The notes beneath the pieces were generated by a model. It did no database searches. It saw only the letters and a list, made by a program, of their open reading frames with translations, and had not been told where the DNA came from. This document shows, piece by piece, positions 19,392 through 28,431 of a stretch of 64,000 nt of DNA. The stretch comes from Bacteroidales bacterium (GTDB lineage: Bacteria > Bacteroidota > Bacteroidia > Bacteroidales > Bacteroidaceae), in the NCBI GenBank assembly GCA_015060865.1, contig SUXS01000008.1:1-64000 (forward strand), read 5' to 3'. Numbering within the stretch: the stretch's first letter is position 1; every line of letters begins with the position of its first letter. A program made the translations under genes and the position numbers.

Positions 19392-19399
19392 TAATTTTG
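19392..19399 (+). promoter_or_regulatory. -7 box (TAATTTTG) for pheT
   Basis: TAnnTTTG match 43 bases before the pheT ATG. No matching -33 TTTG at the right distance. Confidence 0.5.
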
Positions 19400-19442
19400 C
19401 ATAATATTTATTTTAACAAAGAAATAAAATAAAATTAGCAAT

Positions 19443-21905
19443 ATGAATATTTCGTACAATTGGCTAAAAGAATATGTCGATTTTACCCTCACTCCCGATG
19501 AGGTAGCCGCTGCGCTCACCTCGATAGGTCTGGAGACAGGCAGCGTGGAGGAGGTACAAACCATCAAGGGTGGCCTCGAAGGTATCGTTATCGGTGAGGT
19601 GCTCACCTGCGAACCGCATCCCAACTCTGACCACATGCACGTGACAACGGTTAACCTCGGTGAGGGCGACCCTGTGCAGATTGTATGTGGCGCTGCCAAC
19701 GTGGCTGCTGGTCAGAAGGTAGTAGTAGCAACATTGGGCACCAAACTCTACGACGGCGATGAGTGCTTCACCATCAAGAAGTCGAAGCTTCGTGGTATAG
19801 CGTCCAACGGCATGATCTGTGCTGAGGATGAAATAGGTATTGGCACCAGCCACGAAGGCATCATCGTGCTTCCCGCCGATGCTGTACCCGGAATCCCAGC
19901 CAAGGACTATTATAATATCAAGAGCGACTACGTGCTTGAGGTGGACATCACTCCCAACCGTGCCGATGCCTGCTCACATTATGGCGTTGCCCGTGACCTC
20001 TATGCCTACCTGTTGCAGAATGGCTATGAGACTGCTCTGCACCGTCCCTCAGTGGAGGCGTTTGCTGTGGACAACAACGAACTGCCCATCGCCATCGAGG
20101 TGGTGAGCGAAACTGCTTGTCCGCGCTATGCCGGCTTGAGTGTCAAGGGTGTTACTGTAAAGGAGAGTCCTGAGTGGTTGAAGAACCGACTGACAACCAT
20201 CGGCCTCCGTCCCATCAACAACATCGTGGACATCACCAACTATATCCTCCATGCCTATGGCCAACCCCTTCACTGCTTCGATGCCGACAAGGTAAAGGGG
20301 GGCAAGGTAGTGGTGAAGACCATGCCCGAGGGTACTCCCTTCGTGACACTCGATGGGGTAGAGCGCAAACTCTCTGAGAACGACCTCATGATATGCAATG
20401 CCGAGGAGCCGATGTGTATTGCCGGCGTCTTTGGCGGCTTGGAGTCGGGTACTACCGAGGAGTCTGTTAACATCTTCCTTGAGAGCGCTTACTTCAATCC
20501 CACTTCGGTGCGCAAGACCGCCCGTCGTCACGGACTCAATACCGATGCTTCGTTCCGCTTTGAGCGTGGTATCGACCCCAATGGTGTCATCTATGCTTTG
20601 AAGCAGGCTGCACTCCTCGTTAAGGAACTGGCTGGTGGTACCATCTCTATGGAGATTTGCGACGTGTATCCTAACCCCATCGAGGACTTCAAGGTAGACC
20701 TCAAGTATGATTTCGTCAACTCTCTCATCGGCAAGGAAATCCCTGCAGAGACAGTGAAGAGCATCGTGCGTAGCCTTGAGATGACTATCGAGAACGAGTC
20801 TGCCGAGGGTATTGCCCTCAGCATTCCTCCCTACCGTGTGGATGTGCAGCGTCCCTGCGATGTGGTAGAAGACATCCTCCGTATCTATGGTTACAACAAT
20901 GTGGAGATTCCCTCGGCACTGAAGTCGAGCCTCACCACCAAGAACAAGGAAGACCGCTCACACCGCTTGCAGCAGGTAGTAGCCGAGCAGCTGGTGGGTT
21001 GCGGATTCAATGAGATACTCAACAACTCGCTTACTCGTGCGGCCTACTATGACGGCAACGAGACCTATAAGCCCGAGAATCTGGTGAACCTGATGAACCC
21101 CTTGAGCAACGACCTCAACGTGATGCGTCAGACACTCCTCTTCGGTGGTCTCGAGAGCATAGCACACAATGCCAACCGCAAGAGTGCCGACCTACGTTTC
21201 TTCGAGTATGGCAACTGCTACTATTATAATAAGGAGAAGAAGAACGACGAGAAGGTGCTTGCTTGCTACAGTGAGGACTATCATCTCGGCCTTTGGCTGA
21301 CAGGTAAGCGTGTGGCTGGCTCATGGGCACATGCCGATGAGGATGCTACTGTATATGAGCTCAAGGCATACGTGGAGAATATCTTCGCCCGCCTCGGCCT
21401 TAACCTCCGCAGTGTGGTGGTAGGTAACCTTACCGATGGTATCTACTCTGCTGCCCTCAGCTACCACACTCGTGGTGGTAAGTTGTTGGCTACCGTAGGC
21501 ATCGTTAGCAAAAAGCTGACCAAGGCTTTCGATATCGACAACGAGGTGTACTATGCCGATATCAACTGGAAGAACCTGCTTCAGGCCATCAAGTCGGTAA
21601 AGGTGAGCTACACAGAACTCTCTAAGTATCCTTCTGTGAAGCGCGACCTCGCTCTCTTGCTCGACAAGAACGTGCAGTTTGCCGACATCGAGCGTATCGC
21701 CTACGACTGTGAGCGTAAGTTGCTGAAGGCTGTTGAACTCTTCGACGTGTACGAGGGCAAGAACCTCGAGCCTGGCAAGAAGAGCTATGCTGTGAGCTTC
21801 ATCCTGCAGGACGAGGAGAAGACCCTCAACGACAAGCAAATCGACAAGATTATGGCTAAGCTCATCGCCTCATACGAAAAACAGCTGGGTGCGAAGTTGA
21901 GATAA
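19443..21905 (+). CDS. pheT: Phenylalanine-tRNA ligase beta subunit
   Basis: Beta subunit of the alpha2-beta2 phenylalanyl-tRNA synthetase, charging tRNA-Phe with phenylalanine; 820 residues, usual length. Domains in order: N-terminal NYSWLKEYVD-type start, OB-fold tRNA-binding domain (residues 40-155, with HPNSDHMHVTTVNLG), B3/4 editing domain (about 215-390, including RPINNIVDITNYILH), B5 domain (about 410-480), the catalytic-like core (RFFEYGNCYYY) and a C-terminal ferredoxin-like anticodon-binding domain (YPSVKRDLALL). pheS is not adjacent, as is common in this phylum. Confidence 0.97.
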   Translation: MNISYNWLKEYVDFTLTPDEVAAALTSIGLETGSVEEVQTIKGGLEGIVIGEVLTCEPHPNSDHMHVTTVNLGEGDPVQIVCGAANVAAGQKVVVATLGTKLYDGDECFTIKKSKLRGIASNGMICAEDEIGIGTSHEGIIVLPADAVPGIPAKDYYNIKSDYVLEVDITPNRADACSHYGVARDLYAYLLQNGYETALHRPSVEAFAVDNNELPIAIEVVSETACPRYAGLSVKGVTVKESPEWLKNRLTTIGLRPINNIVDITNYILHAYGQPLHCFDADKVKGGKVVVKTMPEGTPFVTLDGVERKLSENDLMICNAEEPMCIAGVFGGLESGTTEESVNIFLESAYFNPTSVRKTARRHGLNTDASFRFERGIDPNGVIYALKQAALLVKELAGGTISMEICDVYPNPIEDFKVDLKYDFVNSLIGKEIPAETVKSIVRSLEMTIENESAEGIALSIPPYRVDVQRPCDVVEDILRIYGYNNVEIPSALKSSLTTKNKEDRSHRLQQVVAEQLVGCGFNEILNNSLTRAAYYDGNETYKPENLVNLMNPLSNDLNVMRQTLLFGGLESIAHNANRKSADLRFFEYGNCYYYNKEKKNDEKVLACYSEDYHLGLWLTGKRVAGSWAHADEDATVYELKAYVENIFARLGLNLRSVVVGNLTDGIYSAALSYHTRGGKLLATVGIVSKKLTKAFDIDNEVYYADINWKNLLQAIKSVKVSYTELSKYPSVKRDLALLLDKNVQFADIERIAYDCERKLLKAVELFDVYEGKNLEPGKKSYAVSFILQDEEKTLNDKQIDKIMAKLIASYEKQLGAKLR

Positions 21906-21907
21906 CC

Positions 21908-22050
21908 TCAAATTACAATTTTACAATTTACGATTTACTATTGATGTAAGATTGGATTATTTGATAAATTATCATCATGGGAGTCGGTAAATTGTAAAAT
22001 CGCTAAATGGTAAATAAATTGTAAATAGTAAATAGTTAAATAGTAAATAT
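21908..22050. repeat. Simple-phrase repeat island (AAATTGTAAA / TAAATAGTAAA type)
   Basis: The pheT-yebC gap is built of variants of a short phrase: TTACAATTTTACAATTTACG on one side, then TAAATTGTAAA and repeats of AAATAGTAAA up to ten bases before yebC. One of four such islands in this window, each with a different phrase. Confidence 0.7.
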
Positions 22051-22059
22051 AAAAGAATT

Positions 22060-22794
22060 ATGGGAAGAGCGTTTGAATTCCGTAAAGCAAGAAAACTGAA
22101 GAGATGGGGCAACATGGCCCGCACATTTACACGTATCGGTAAGCAGATTGCCATCGCCGTGAAGGCTGGCGGTCCTGATCCCGACAACAATGCAGCACTC
22201 CGTGCTATCATTGCTACTGCACGTCACGAGAACATGCCCAAGGACAATATTGAGCGTGCCATCAAGAATGCCTGCGGTAAGGATCAGAAGGACTATAAGG
22301 AGATGAACTACGAAGGCTATGGCCCTCACGGTATCGCTATCTATGTAGAGACACTTACCGACAATACCACCCGTACCGTAGCCAATGTGCGTAGCGTATT
22401 CACCAAGTTTGGCGGTACTCTCGGCACATCTGGTTCGCTCGACTTCATCTTCACCCACAAGTCAATGTTTACCTTCGCCAAGAAGGACGATGTGGATATG
22501 GATGAGTTGATACTCGACCTGATTGACTTTGGTGTAGAGGATGAGTACGATGAGGAGGAGAAGGAAGAGGGTACCGAAATCACCATCTACGGTGATCCCA
22601 AGTCATTCTCACAGATTCAGAAACATCTTGAGGAGTGCGGTTTCGAGGTACGCAGTGCCGAGTTTACCCGTATCCCCAACGACCTGAAGGATGTCAACGA
22701 GGAGCAGCGTGCTACTATCGATAAGATTGTAGAGCGCCTCGAAGAGGATGAGGACGTACAGAATGTGTACACCAACATGAAGCCTGAGGAGTAA
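22060..22794 (+). CDS. yebC: YebC/PmpR-family protein
   Basis: Protein of 244 residues of the YebC/PmpR/TACO1 family, three-domain cytoplasmic proteins described as DNA-binding regulators and more recently as ribosome-associated factors easing translation through proline stretches. The family start MGRAFEFRKARKLKRWGNMA is present, followed by ARTFTRIGKQIAIAVKAGG, DNIERAIKNA, the YEGYGPHGIAIYVE strand and the LGTSGSLDFIF motif. An acidic run (EDEYDEEEKEEG, residues about 166-177) is within family range. It follows pheT after a repeat-filled gap and ends in a terminator. Confidence 0.95.
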   Translation: MGRAFEFRKARKLKRWGNMARTFTRIGKQIAIAVKAGGPDPDNNAALRAIIATARHENMPKDNIERAIKNACGKDQKDYKEMNYEGYGPHGIAIYVETLTDNTTRTVANVRSVFTKFGGTLGTSGSLDFIFTHKSMFTFAKKDDVDMDELILDLIDFGVEDEYDEEEKEEGTEITIYGDPKSFSQIQKHLEECGFEVRSAEFTRIPNDLKDVNEEQRATIDKIVERLEEDEDVQNVYTNMKPEE

Positions 22795-22816
22795 GCATCG
22801 GAAGGAATAAAGTCTA

Positions 22817-22858
22817 AAGAAGAGACAGTACCCAAAAGGCATTGTCTCTTCTTTTTTT
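22817..22858 (+). terminator. Terminator after yebC
   Basis: Stem AAGAAGAGACA / TGTCTCTTCTT with a 15-base loop, then a long T-run. Confidence 0.92.
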
Positions 22859-22884
22859 AATAATACATCTAATTACTGCTAAAG

Positions 22885-22916
22885 AAAAAAGAGAAAGAAT
22901 ATTCTTTCTCTTTTTT
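22885..22916 (-). terminator. Terminator of tRNA-Cys (possibly bidirectional)
   Basis: Perfect 16-base inverted repeat with no loop, AAAAAAGAGAAAGAAT / ATTCTTTCTCTTTTTT, ending four bases from the 3' end of the tRNA. Poly-T on both strands means it could also back up the yebC terminator. Confidence 0.85.
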
Positions 22917-22920
22917 AAAG

Positions 22921-22991
22921 AGGTACCTGGCGGATTCGAACCGCCGTACACGGTTTTGCAGACCGTTGCCTAGCCACTCGGCCAAGGTACC
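22921..22991 (-). tRNA. tRNA-Cys (GCA)
   Basis: The minus strand folds as a complete cloverleaf: acceptor GGTACCT pairs with AGGTACC, TGGCCGAGTGGCTAGGCA D-arm, anticodon loop with GCA, and GGTTCGAATCC T-arm. Discriminator U73 is the cysteine identity base. CCA is not encoded. Confidence 0.97.
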
Positions 22992-23071
22992 CTGTTGGAA
23001 TTGCGGTGCAAAGGTAATACTTTTTTTTGAATTCAGATAATACTATCAAGTATTTTTTTTAACCTTTTGTG

Positions 23072-23145
23072 TGATTCCGGAGCGACTCGAACGCTCGACC
23101 TACTGCTTAGAAGGCAGTTGCTCTATCCAGCTGAGCTACGGAACC
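23072..23145 (-). tRNA. tRNA-Arg (TCT)
   Basis: Complete cloverleaf on the minus strand: acceptor GGTTCCG with CGGAATC, AGCTCAGCTGGATAGAGCA D-arm, anticodon loop CTTCTAA (anticodon TCT), T-arm with GTTCGAGTC, discriminator A. It lies 80 bases upstream of tRNA-Cys on the same strand, so the two probably share a transcript. Confidence 0.97.
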
Positions 23146-23319
23146 AACCTAATCCGCTATTTTTAAGCGGTGCAAAATTAATGCTAATTGTTGGTTTTTC
23201 CAAGAATTATGAGATTTTATTTAGGCCTATTCTTCTATTTACCACTATTTGTTCTTGTTTTGTTTCCTGTTTATATGCAAGTAAAAGAATCATGTCTTCG
23301 TATAATCAAAAATTTACAC

Positions 23320-23327
23320 TAATTTTG
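23320..23327 (+). promoter_or_regulatory. -7 box (TAATTTTG) for yccF
   Basis: TAnnTTTG match. The predicted transcript start (about 23334) lies after an in-frame ATG at 23331, so translation must begin at the ATG at 23352. Confidence 0.6.
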
Positions 23328-23351
23328 TAGTTGTTTTTATTTGTATTCACA

Positions 23352-23720
23352 ATGTCATTCTTTGGTAATTTAATTTGGATTCTTTTTGGTGGTATTTTTA
23401 TGGCAGTTGCCTATTTCCTTTTAGGTATCATATATTGCATAACCATAATAGGTATTCCTGTAGGATTGCAACTATTTAAAATGGCAAGTCTTTCTTTATG
23501 TCCATTTGGACATAACATAGCGGATCGGAATAGCCAAATGGGATGTTGGACCATGCTGTTAAATATATTTTGGATTATATTTGGTGGTATCGAAATGGCT
23601 ATCTGTCATGCAACAATAGGATTATTCTTCTGTATTACAATAGTGGGAATCCCATTTGGAATACAGCATTTTAAATTAGCTATATTGTCCTTAATGCCAT
23701 TTGGTAAAGAAATTCAATAG
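23352..23720 (+). CDS. YccF-domain inner-membrane protein
   Basis: Protein of 122 residues with two copies of the YccF domain, each a pair of membrane helices: GNLIWILFGGIFMAVAYFLL with CITIIGIPVGLQLFKMA, then NIFWIIFGGIEMAICH with CITIVGIPFGIQHFK. The repeated TI(I/V)GIP-x-G-x-Q motif and the ends SLCPFGHNI and SLMPFGKEI are typical. Function is not established in the family; an inner-membrane location is predicted. The start at 23352 gives the usual MSFFGN beginning. It is followed after 30 bases by a cation antiporter and may share its transcript. Confidence 0.9.
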   Translation: MSFFGNLIWILFGGIFMAVAYFLLGIIYCITIIGIPVGLQLFKMASLSLCPFGHNIADRNSQMGCWTMLLNIFWIIFGGIEMAICHATIGLFFCITIVGIPFGIQHFKLAILSLMPFGKEIQ

Positions 23721-23750
23721 ATCAAATTTGAAACTAATCATTATATTATA

Positions 23751-24716
23751 ATGTGGATTGATATTCTTTGGATTGTAGCTGGCTTGGTGTTGATCCTTGT
23801 TGGCTCTGACTGGCTCGTTGAAGGAGCTTCGGGGGTAGCCCGTAAATATGGTATTAGTGAGTTTATTATTGGTATGACTATTGTCGGCATCGGCACTTCG
23901 ATGCCTGAATTGGTGTCGAGCCTGATCTCGGCCATCCAAGGACATGGTGACATGGCTTTGGGTAATGTGACGGGGTCGAACATCTGTAATATCCTGCTCA
24001 TCTTGGGCGTGACGGCACTGATCGCGCCCATCAAGTACACAAGGAGCAATATTCGCAAGGATATCCCGTTTGCCATCCTCGTGTCGTTGTTCTTGATAGT
24101 CATGCTTTACAACTGCTTTGGGCTGTTCGGGGAAATGGGCACTCCGGGTATCTCGCGTGTAGATGCTCTCTATCTCCTTTTGATATTTGCCGTGTTTATG
24201 ATAGATTCCTTCAAGTCGGCCAAGAATGGTGCTGAAGAGGAGGAGGCAGGCGTGAAGCCTATGCCGATGGGCAAGGCTATCATCTTTATCCTGTTGGGAT
24301 TGGCTGGGCTTATCTTTGGCGGACAAGTGTTTGTGGACCATACGGTGAGTATCGCCGAGAGGTTCCATGTGTCTGAGGCCTTCATCTCTATCACGCTGAT
24401 GGCGGTGGGCACTTCGCTTCCCGAACTGGCAACCTGTGTGGTAGCGGCCATGAAGGGAAAGAACCAGTTGGCGCTGGGAAATGTCATTGGTTCAAACATC
24501 TTCAACATAGCGCTCATCATTGGCACCAGTGCTGCCATTTCGCCTTTCGTGATTCAGAGTATCTCTACAGTAGATATGGCTATGGTGATCGTGGTAGTAG
24601 TCTTGTTGTGGCTTGCTGCATTTACGTTTAAGAAGAAAAAACTCGATAGGGTAGAGGGCGTCATCTTCCTTCTTGCTTATATAGCATATATCACCTATTT
24701 GTCAATGAATATGTAA
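23751..24716 (+). CDS. Calcium/sodium antiporter (CaCA family)
   Basis: Inner-membrane cation/Ca2+ exchanger of 321 residues, like YrbG of E. coli and the archaeal NCX. Ten hydrophobic segments are seen. The two inverted alpha-repeats that form the ion site are intact: GTSMPELVSSLISA with GNVTGSNICNI in the first half, and GTSLPELATCVVAA with GNVIGSNIFNI in the second. The glutamates of the two PEL motifs are the predicted Ca ligands. A short charged loop (KNGAEEEEAG) separates the halves. Probably exports Ca2+ against Na+ or H+. Confidence 0.95.
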   Translation: MWIDILWIVAGLVLILVGSDWLVEGASGVARKYGISEFIIGMTIVGIGTSMPELVSSLISAIQGHGDMALGNVTGSNICNILLILGVTALIAPIKYTRSNIRKDIPFAILVSLFLIVMLYNCFGLFGEMGTPGISRVDALYLLLIFAVFMIDSFKSAKNGAEEEEAGVKPMPMGKAIIFILLGLAGLIFGGQVFVDHTVSIAERFHVSEAFISITLMAVGTSLPELATCVVAAMKGKNQLALGNVIGSNIFNIALIIGTSAAISPFVIQSISTVDMAMVIVVVVLLWLAAFTFKKKKLDRVEGVIFLLAYIAYITYLSMNM

Positions 24717-24763
24717 TCATAATATTCTCTTATACATCAATTTAGATTAAGAAAGACTCATAT

Positions 24764-25681
24764 ATGCCATTAACATTACCAGACAAGTTACCAGCAATAG
24801 AGCTGTTGAAGCAGGAGAATATCTTCGTGATGGATGCCACCCGTGCCACTTCACAGGACATCCGTCCCCTGCGCATTGCTGTGCTTAACCTTATGCCGCT
24901 CAAGATTACTACCGAGACTGACCTTGTGCGTCTGCTCTCCAACTCGCCGCTGCAGATAGAGCTCAGCTTCATGAAGGTGAAGAGCCATACATCAAAGAAT
25001 ACACCTATTGAACACATGCAAGCCTTCTATACCGATTTCGAGGAGATGCGCCACCACAAGTATGATGGCTTCATCATTACTGGAGCTCCTGTGGAGCACA
25101 TGGATTTCGAGGAGGTGAGCTACTGGGAAGAGATGACTGAGATATTCGACTGGGCACGCCACAATGTGACCTCCACTTTATATATATGCTGGGCAGCACA
25201 GGCAGGGTTGTATCATCACTATGGTATACCCAAATATCCGTTGGATAAGAAGATGTTCGGCATCTTCAAGCATCGGGTGAGCAATCCAGAACTTCCCATT
25301 TTCCGTGGTTTTGATGATGAGTTTTCCATTCCTCACAGTCGCCATACCGAGGTGCGCCGCGAGGATATAGAACGCAATCCAGAACTCGATATCTTGGCCG
25401 AGAGTGATGAGAGCGGTGTATATATGGTGATGGCACGTGGAGGCCGCGAGATATTCCTCACGGGACATTCCGAATACTCACCATTGACGCTCGATACCGA
25501 GTATAAACGCGACCTTGCCAAGGGACTCCCCATCGAGATGCCCCGTCACTATTACCGCAACGACGACCCCTCGCAGCCTCCCTTGGTGACATGGCGCGGC
25601 CACGCCAACTTGCTCTTCAACAACTGGCTCAACTACTACGTATATCAGGCTACACCTTATAGACTTGAAGATATTAAATGA
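24764..25681 (+). CDS. metA: Homoserine O-acyltransferase MetA, predicted acetyl-CoA type
   Basis: Activates homoserine for methionine synthesis. The 305 residues align with MetA without gaps in the catalytic region: C142 is the nucleophile (YICWAAQAGL) and the GHSEY motif supplies the partner His and Glu. Residue 111 sets the acyl donor in this family: Glu gives acetyl-CoA use (as in Bacillus cereus) and Gly gives succinyl-CoA (as in E. coli). Here the segment is TGAPVEHMDFEEV with E111, so O-acetylhomoserine is the predicted product despite the usual name homoserine O-succinyltransferase. Cytoplasmic. Its stop overlaps the start of the next gene (ATGA), so the two are translationally coupled. 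Confidence 0.95.
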   Translation: MPLTLPDKLPAIELLKQENIFVMDATRATSQDIRPLRIAVLNLMPLKITTETDLVRLLSNSPLQIELSFMKVKSHTSKNTPIEHMQAFYTDFEEMRHHKYDGFIITGAPVEHMDFEEVSYWEEMTEIFDWARHNVTSTLYICWAAQAGLYHHYGIPKYPLDKKMFGIFKHRVSNPELPIFRGFDDEFSIPHSRHTEVRREDIERNPELDILAESDESGVYMVMARGGREIFLTGHSEYSPLTLDTEYKRDLAKGLPIEMPRHYYRNDDPSQPPLVTWRGHANLLFNNWLNYYVYQATPYRLEDIK

Positions 25682-27501
25682 GGCCACCAATCGAACTCCT
25701 CGCACCTGCCAAGAACCTCGAGTGTGGCATCGAGGCCATCCGTCACGGAGCTGATGCCGTATACATCGGTGCGCCCAAGTATGGTGCTCGTGCTGCTGCA
25801 GGCAACTCCATAGACGACCTTCGTCAGCTGGCGACGTATGCCCATCAGTTTGGTGCTCGGGTATACGTGACGCTCAATACCATCATCTACGACGATGAAC
25901 TGGCTGAGGTGGAGGCTCTCGTATGGCAACTTTATCGTATCGGTATCGATGCCCTCATCGTGCAGGATATGGCTCTGCTCACGATGAACCTGCCGCCCAT
26001 AGCGCTGCATGCCAGCACACAGATCGACAATCGTACTCCCGAGAAGGTGCAGTGGCTCTATGCCAACGGATTCTCGCAGGTGGTGCTGGCACGCGAACTC
26101 TCACTGAAGGATATTGAGGAGATACACCGCGCTTGTCCTGTGCCGCTCGAAGCCTTCGTGCACGGTGCTCTCTGCGTGAGCTATAGCGGACAATGCTACG
26201 CTTCGCAAGCCTGTTTCGGGCGTAGCGCCAATAGGGGAGAGTGTGCCCAGTTCTGTCGCTTGCCCTTCGACCTTGTGGATGCCGACGGACGTGTTATCGA
26301 GGAGCAGCGCCATCTGCTTTCGCTCAAGGACATGAACCGCAGTGCCCACCTCGAGGCGATGATGGATGCAGGCATCTGCTCGTTCAAGATTGAGGGTCGC
26401 CTGAAGGATGTGTCGTACGTCAAGAATGTCACCGCCTACTACCGTCAAGCCATTGATGCCATTCTGGCTCGCCGCCCTGAGTACAAGCGTGCCTCACAGG
26501 GTGTGAGCACCTATACCTTCACCCCGCAGCTCGACAAGAGTTTCAATCGTGGCTTTACCGACTACTTCATCACGGGACGGCGCACCGATGTATTTTCTTT
26601 CGACACTCCAAAATCAGTGGGCGAGCCCGTAGGTCATGTCAAGGAGGTTGGGCGCGGCTATATCGCCGTGTCGTCGGTCAAGGCATTCCACAATGGCGAC
26701 GGGCTTTGCTACATTGACAATCAAGGACGTTTGCAGGGTTTCCGCGTGAATAGGGTAGAGGGCATACGTCTTTATCCCAAGGATATGCCGCGTACGCTTC
26801 GTGTCCGCACACCGCTCTTCCGCAACTACGACATGGAGTTTGAACGCCTGCTCTCACGCCCCTCGGCAGAACGTCGCATCCCTATAGACATACGCTTGCG
26901 CGAGATTTCCTTCGGTTTCTCGCTCACCCTATCCGATGATGAGGGGCACAGTTCTACGGTCAATTTCACCCGTGAGAAGGAACAGGCCCGCACCGAGCAG
27001 CGTGCAGGTATTGAAGCCCAACTCTCGAAGCTTGGAGGCACCAACTTTGTTGCCAAGAGTGTTGAGGTAGACTTCACCGACAACTGGTTTATCCCTTCGT
27101 CGGTGCTTACCGAGATGCGCCGCACTGCGGTGGAGGCATTTGGGAGAGCCTGTAAATTGAAAATTGAAAATTCAAAATTAAAAGTTGAGAGCGATGCCAA
27201 CTCAGTTGTCAATTGTCAATTGTCTTATCTCGCCAATGTCGCCAACCACCGTGCCGAGGCGTTTTACCATTCAAGAGGAGCCGAGGAGATAGCTCCAGCC
27301 TACGAGCTCAAGGCACCGCGTGGGGCCACGCTGATGTTTTGTCGTCACTGCTTGCGCTATGCTATGGGCTGGTGTCCGCGACACGGAGGCGTCCAGTCGC
27401 CCTATCGCGAGCCATGTACCTTGGTGTCGGCCGATGGACGCCGCTTTGCCTTGGAGTTCGACTGTAAGCAATGCGTGATGCAGGTAAAGGAGAAACAATA
27501 A
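25678..27501 (+). CDS. Peptidase U32 family protein (RlhA/YdcP-like)
   Basis: Protein of 607 residues. The U32 core starts at ELLAPAKNLECGIEAIRHGADAVYIG and includes the family signature around AFVHGALCVSYSGQCYAS with the cysteine set CYASQACFGRSANRGECAQFC; these cysteines are linked to Fe-S or prephenate-dependent hydroxylation chemistry in RlhA (23S rRNA C2501) and TrhP (tRNA U34). A C-terminal zinc-like cluster follows (FCRHCLRYAMGWCPRHG and FDCKQC). It is coupled to metA by a 4-base overlap. Oddity: residues about 492-516 are encoded by a repetitive phrase typical of intergenic DNA (see the repeat entry). RNA hydroxylation is more likely than proteolysis, but which RNA is unknown. Confidence 0.88.
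   Translation: MRPPIELLAPAKNLECGIEAIRHGADAVYIGAPKYGARAAAGNSIDDLRQLATYAHQFGARVYVTLNTIIYDDELAEVEALVWQLYRIGIDALIVQDMALLTMNLPPIALHASTQIDNRTPEKVQWLYANGFSQVVLARELSLKDIEEIHRACPVPLEAFVHGALCVSYSGQCYASQACFGRSANRGECAQFCRLPFDLVDADGRVIEEQRHLLSLKDMNRSAHLEAMMDAGICSFKIEGRLKDVSYVKNVTAYYRQAIDAILARRPEYKRASQGVSTYTFTPQLDKSFNRGFTDYFITGRRTDVFSFDTPKSVGEPVGHVKEVGRGYIAVSSVKAFHNGDGLCYIDNQGRLQGFRVNRVEGIRLYPKDMPRTLRVRTPLFRNYDMEFERLLSRPSAERRIPIDIRLREISFGFSLTLSDDEGHSSTVNFTREKEQARTEQRAGIEAQLSKLGGTNFVAKSVEVDFTDNWFIPSSVLTEMRRTAVEAFGRACKLKIENSKLKVESDANSVVNCQLSYLANVANHRAEAFYHSRGAEEIAPAYELKAPRGATLMFCRHCLRYAMGWCPRHGGVQSPYREPCTLVSADGRRFALEFDCKQCVMQVKEKQ
27153..27226. repeat. Intergenic-type simple repeat inside the U32 coding region
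   Basis: Repeats of TTGAAAA (27157-27175) and later GTCAATTGTCAATTGTC (27209-27225), weakly inverted to each other, are read in frame as KLKIENSKLKVES and NCQLS. The composition differs sharply from the GC-richer codons on both sides, which points to insertion. Confidence 0.7.
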
Positions 27502-27528
27502 AAACGATAGTAACTATTAATACCTAGT

Positions 27529-28359
27529 ATGATGAAAAATTTGGTAAAATGTGCTCTTGTAGCAACTATGATGTGTGGTATCACATCGTGTGTGAACGTG
27601 GCTCCAGGTGCGGGCGAAGAGGCCGTACTCATCCATCAACCCTATTTCTTTGGACATGGCGGTGTCGATGACGAACCTGTAGAGACGGGTCGTCAATACG
27701 AATGGATTTCTACGAAATTTGTTATCGTATCTATGTTGCCTCAGAAGTTCGATGAGAGGCTCGACGATGCCGCATCGAACGACAACACTCTGCTCGACTT
27801 CAGCACGCAAATACAGCTACAGGTGAAGGACAACAAATCACCTGTGCTCATCAAGAACTATGGTCCCAACTGGTATGTGAACGTCATCCAGGAGGTATAC
27901 CGAAACACCGTGCGTAACTACATTTCCAAGTTTGGCCCGTTTGACCTGATGAGTAATCGCGAGGTACTCGACTCCATCAACTATGCCGTGAAGAACGATA
28001 TGGAGGCCTACATCGCCGAACTCTCAGAGAAGGGTGGCGAATTGCCTGTAACGGTAGTCAATGTGGTGGTAGGACGTGCCATCCCCAATGAGAAACAGAA
28101 GGCTGAGATGGACAATACAGCAGCAGCAACACAGGCCAAGCGTACCGAGGAGAGCCGTCTCGAGATGCTCAAGGCAAAAGAGGCAGCCGAGCGCCAGCGT
28201 GCCATCGCTGACAAAGCCTATCAGAAAGAGTTGGGCCTGAATACCGACCAGTTTATCCAGCTGAAAGCTTGGGAAATCATCGAGAAGAAGGATGGAGCCA
28301 ACATCGATGTGCTGGTAGGCAACACGGGTACTGCCAACATGTGGAACGTACGCCGATAA
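27529..28359 (+). CDS. SPFH/prohibitin-domain lipoprotein
   Basis: Protein of 276 residues with a lipoprotein signal (lipobox GITSC, about residue 22), followed by an SPFH/band-7 domain (about residues 30-185: STKFVIVSMLPQKFDERL, LDFSTQIQLQVKD, VIQEVYRNTVRNYISKFGPFDLM, and LPVTVVNVVVG) and a long charged helix (about 195-250, TEESRLEMLKAKEAAERQR) expected to form a coiled coil. SPFH proteins assemble into membrane-bound rings and help organise membranes or proteases. Two ATGs in a row at 27529 and 27532 are possible starts. It is 27 bases after the U32 gene. Confidence 0.85.
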   Translation: MMKNLVKCALVATMMCGITSCVNVAPGAGEEAVLIHQPYFFGHGGVDDEPVETGRQYEWISTKFVIVSMLPQKFDERLDDAASNDNTLLDFSTQIQLQVKDNKSPVLIKNYGPNWYVNVIQEVYRNTVRNYISKFGPFDLMSNREVLDSINYAVKNDMEAYIAELSEKGGELPVTVVNVVVGRAIPNEKQKAEMDNTAAATQAKRTEESRLEMLKAKEAAERQRAIADKAYQKELGLNTDQFIQLKAWEIIEKKDGANIDVLVGNTGTANMWNVRR

Positions 28360-28379
28360 GATACATGAATAACTATAGT

Positions 28380-28412
28380 TTGAGGATGTGCATGCACATC
28401 CTCAACTTTTAT
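28380..28412 (+). terminator. Terminator between convergent SPFH and tpx genes
   Basis: Perfect 26-base palindrome TTGAGGATGTGCA / TGCACATCCTCAA followed by CTTTTATTG. It lies between convergent genes and could serve both. Confidence 0.85.
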
Positions 28413-28431
28413 TGATTACCTGTTTCCCGTT

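Noticed and set aside
22921-23145. tRNA genes as integration sites
   Set aside because: No integrase, no duplicated tRNA end and no foreign block next to tRNA-Cys, tRNA-Arg or tRNA-Lys.
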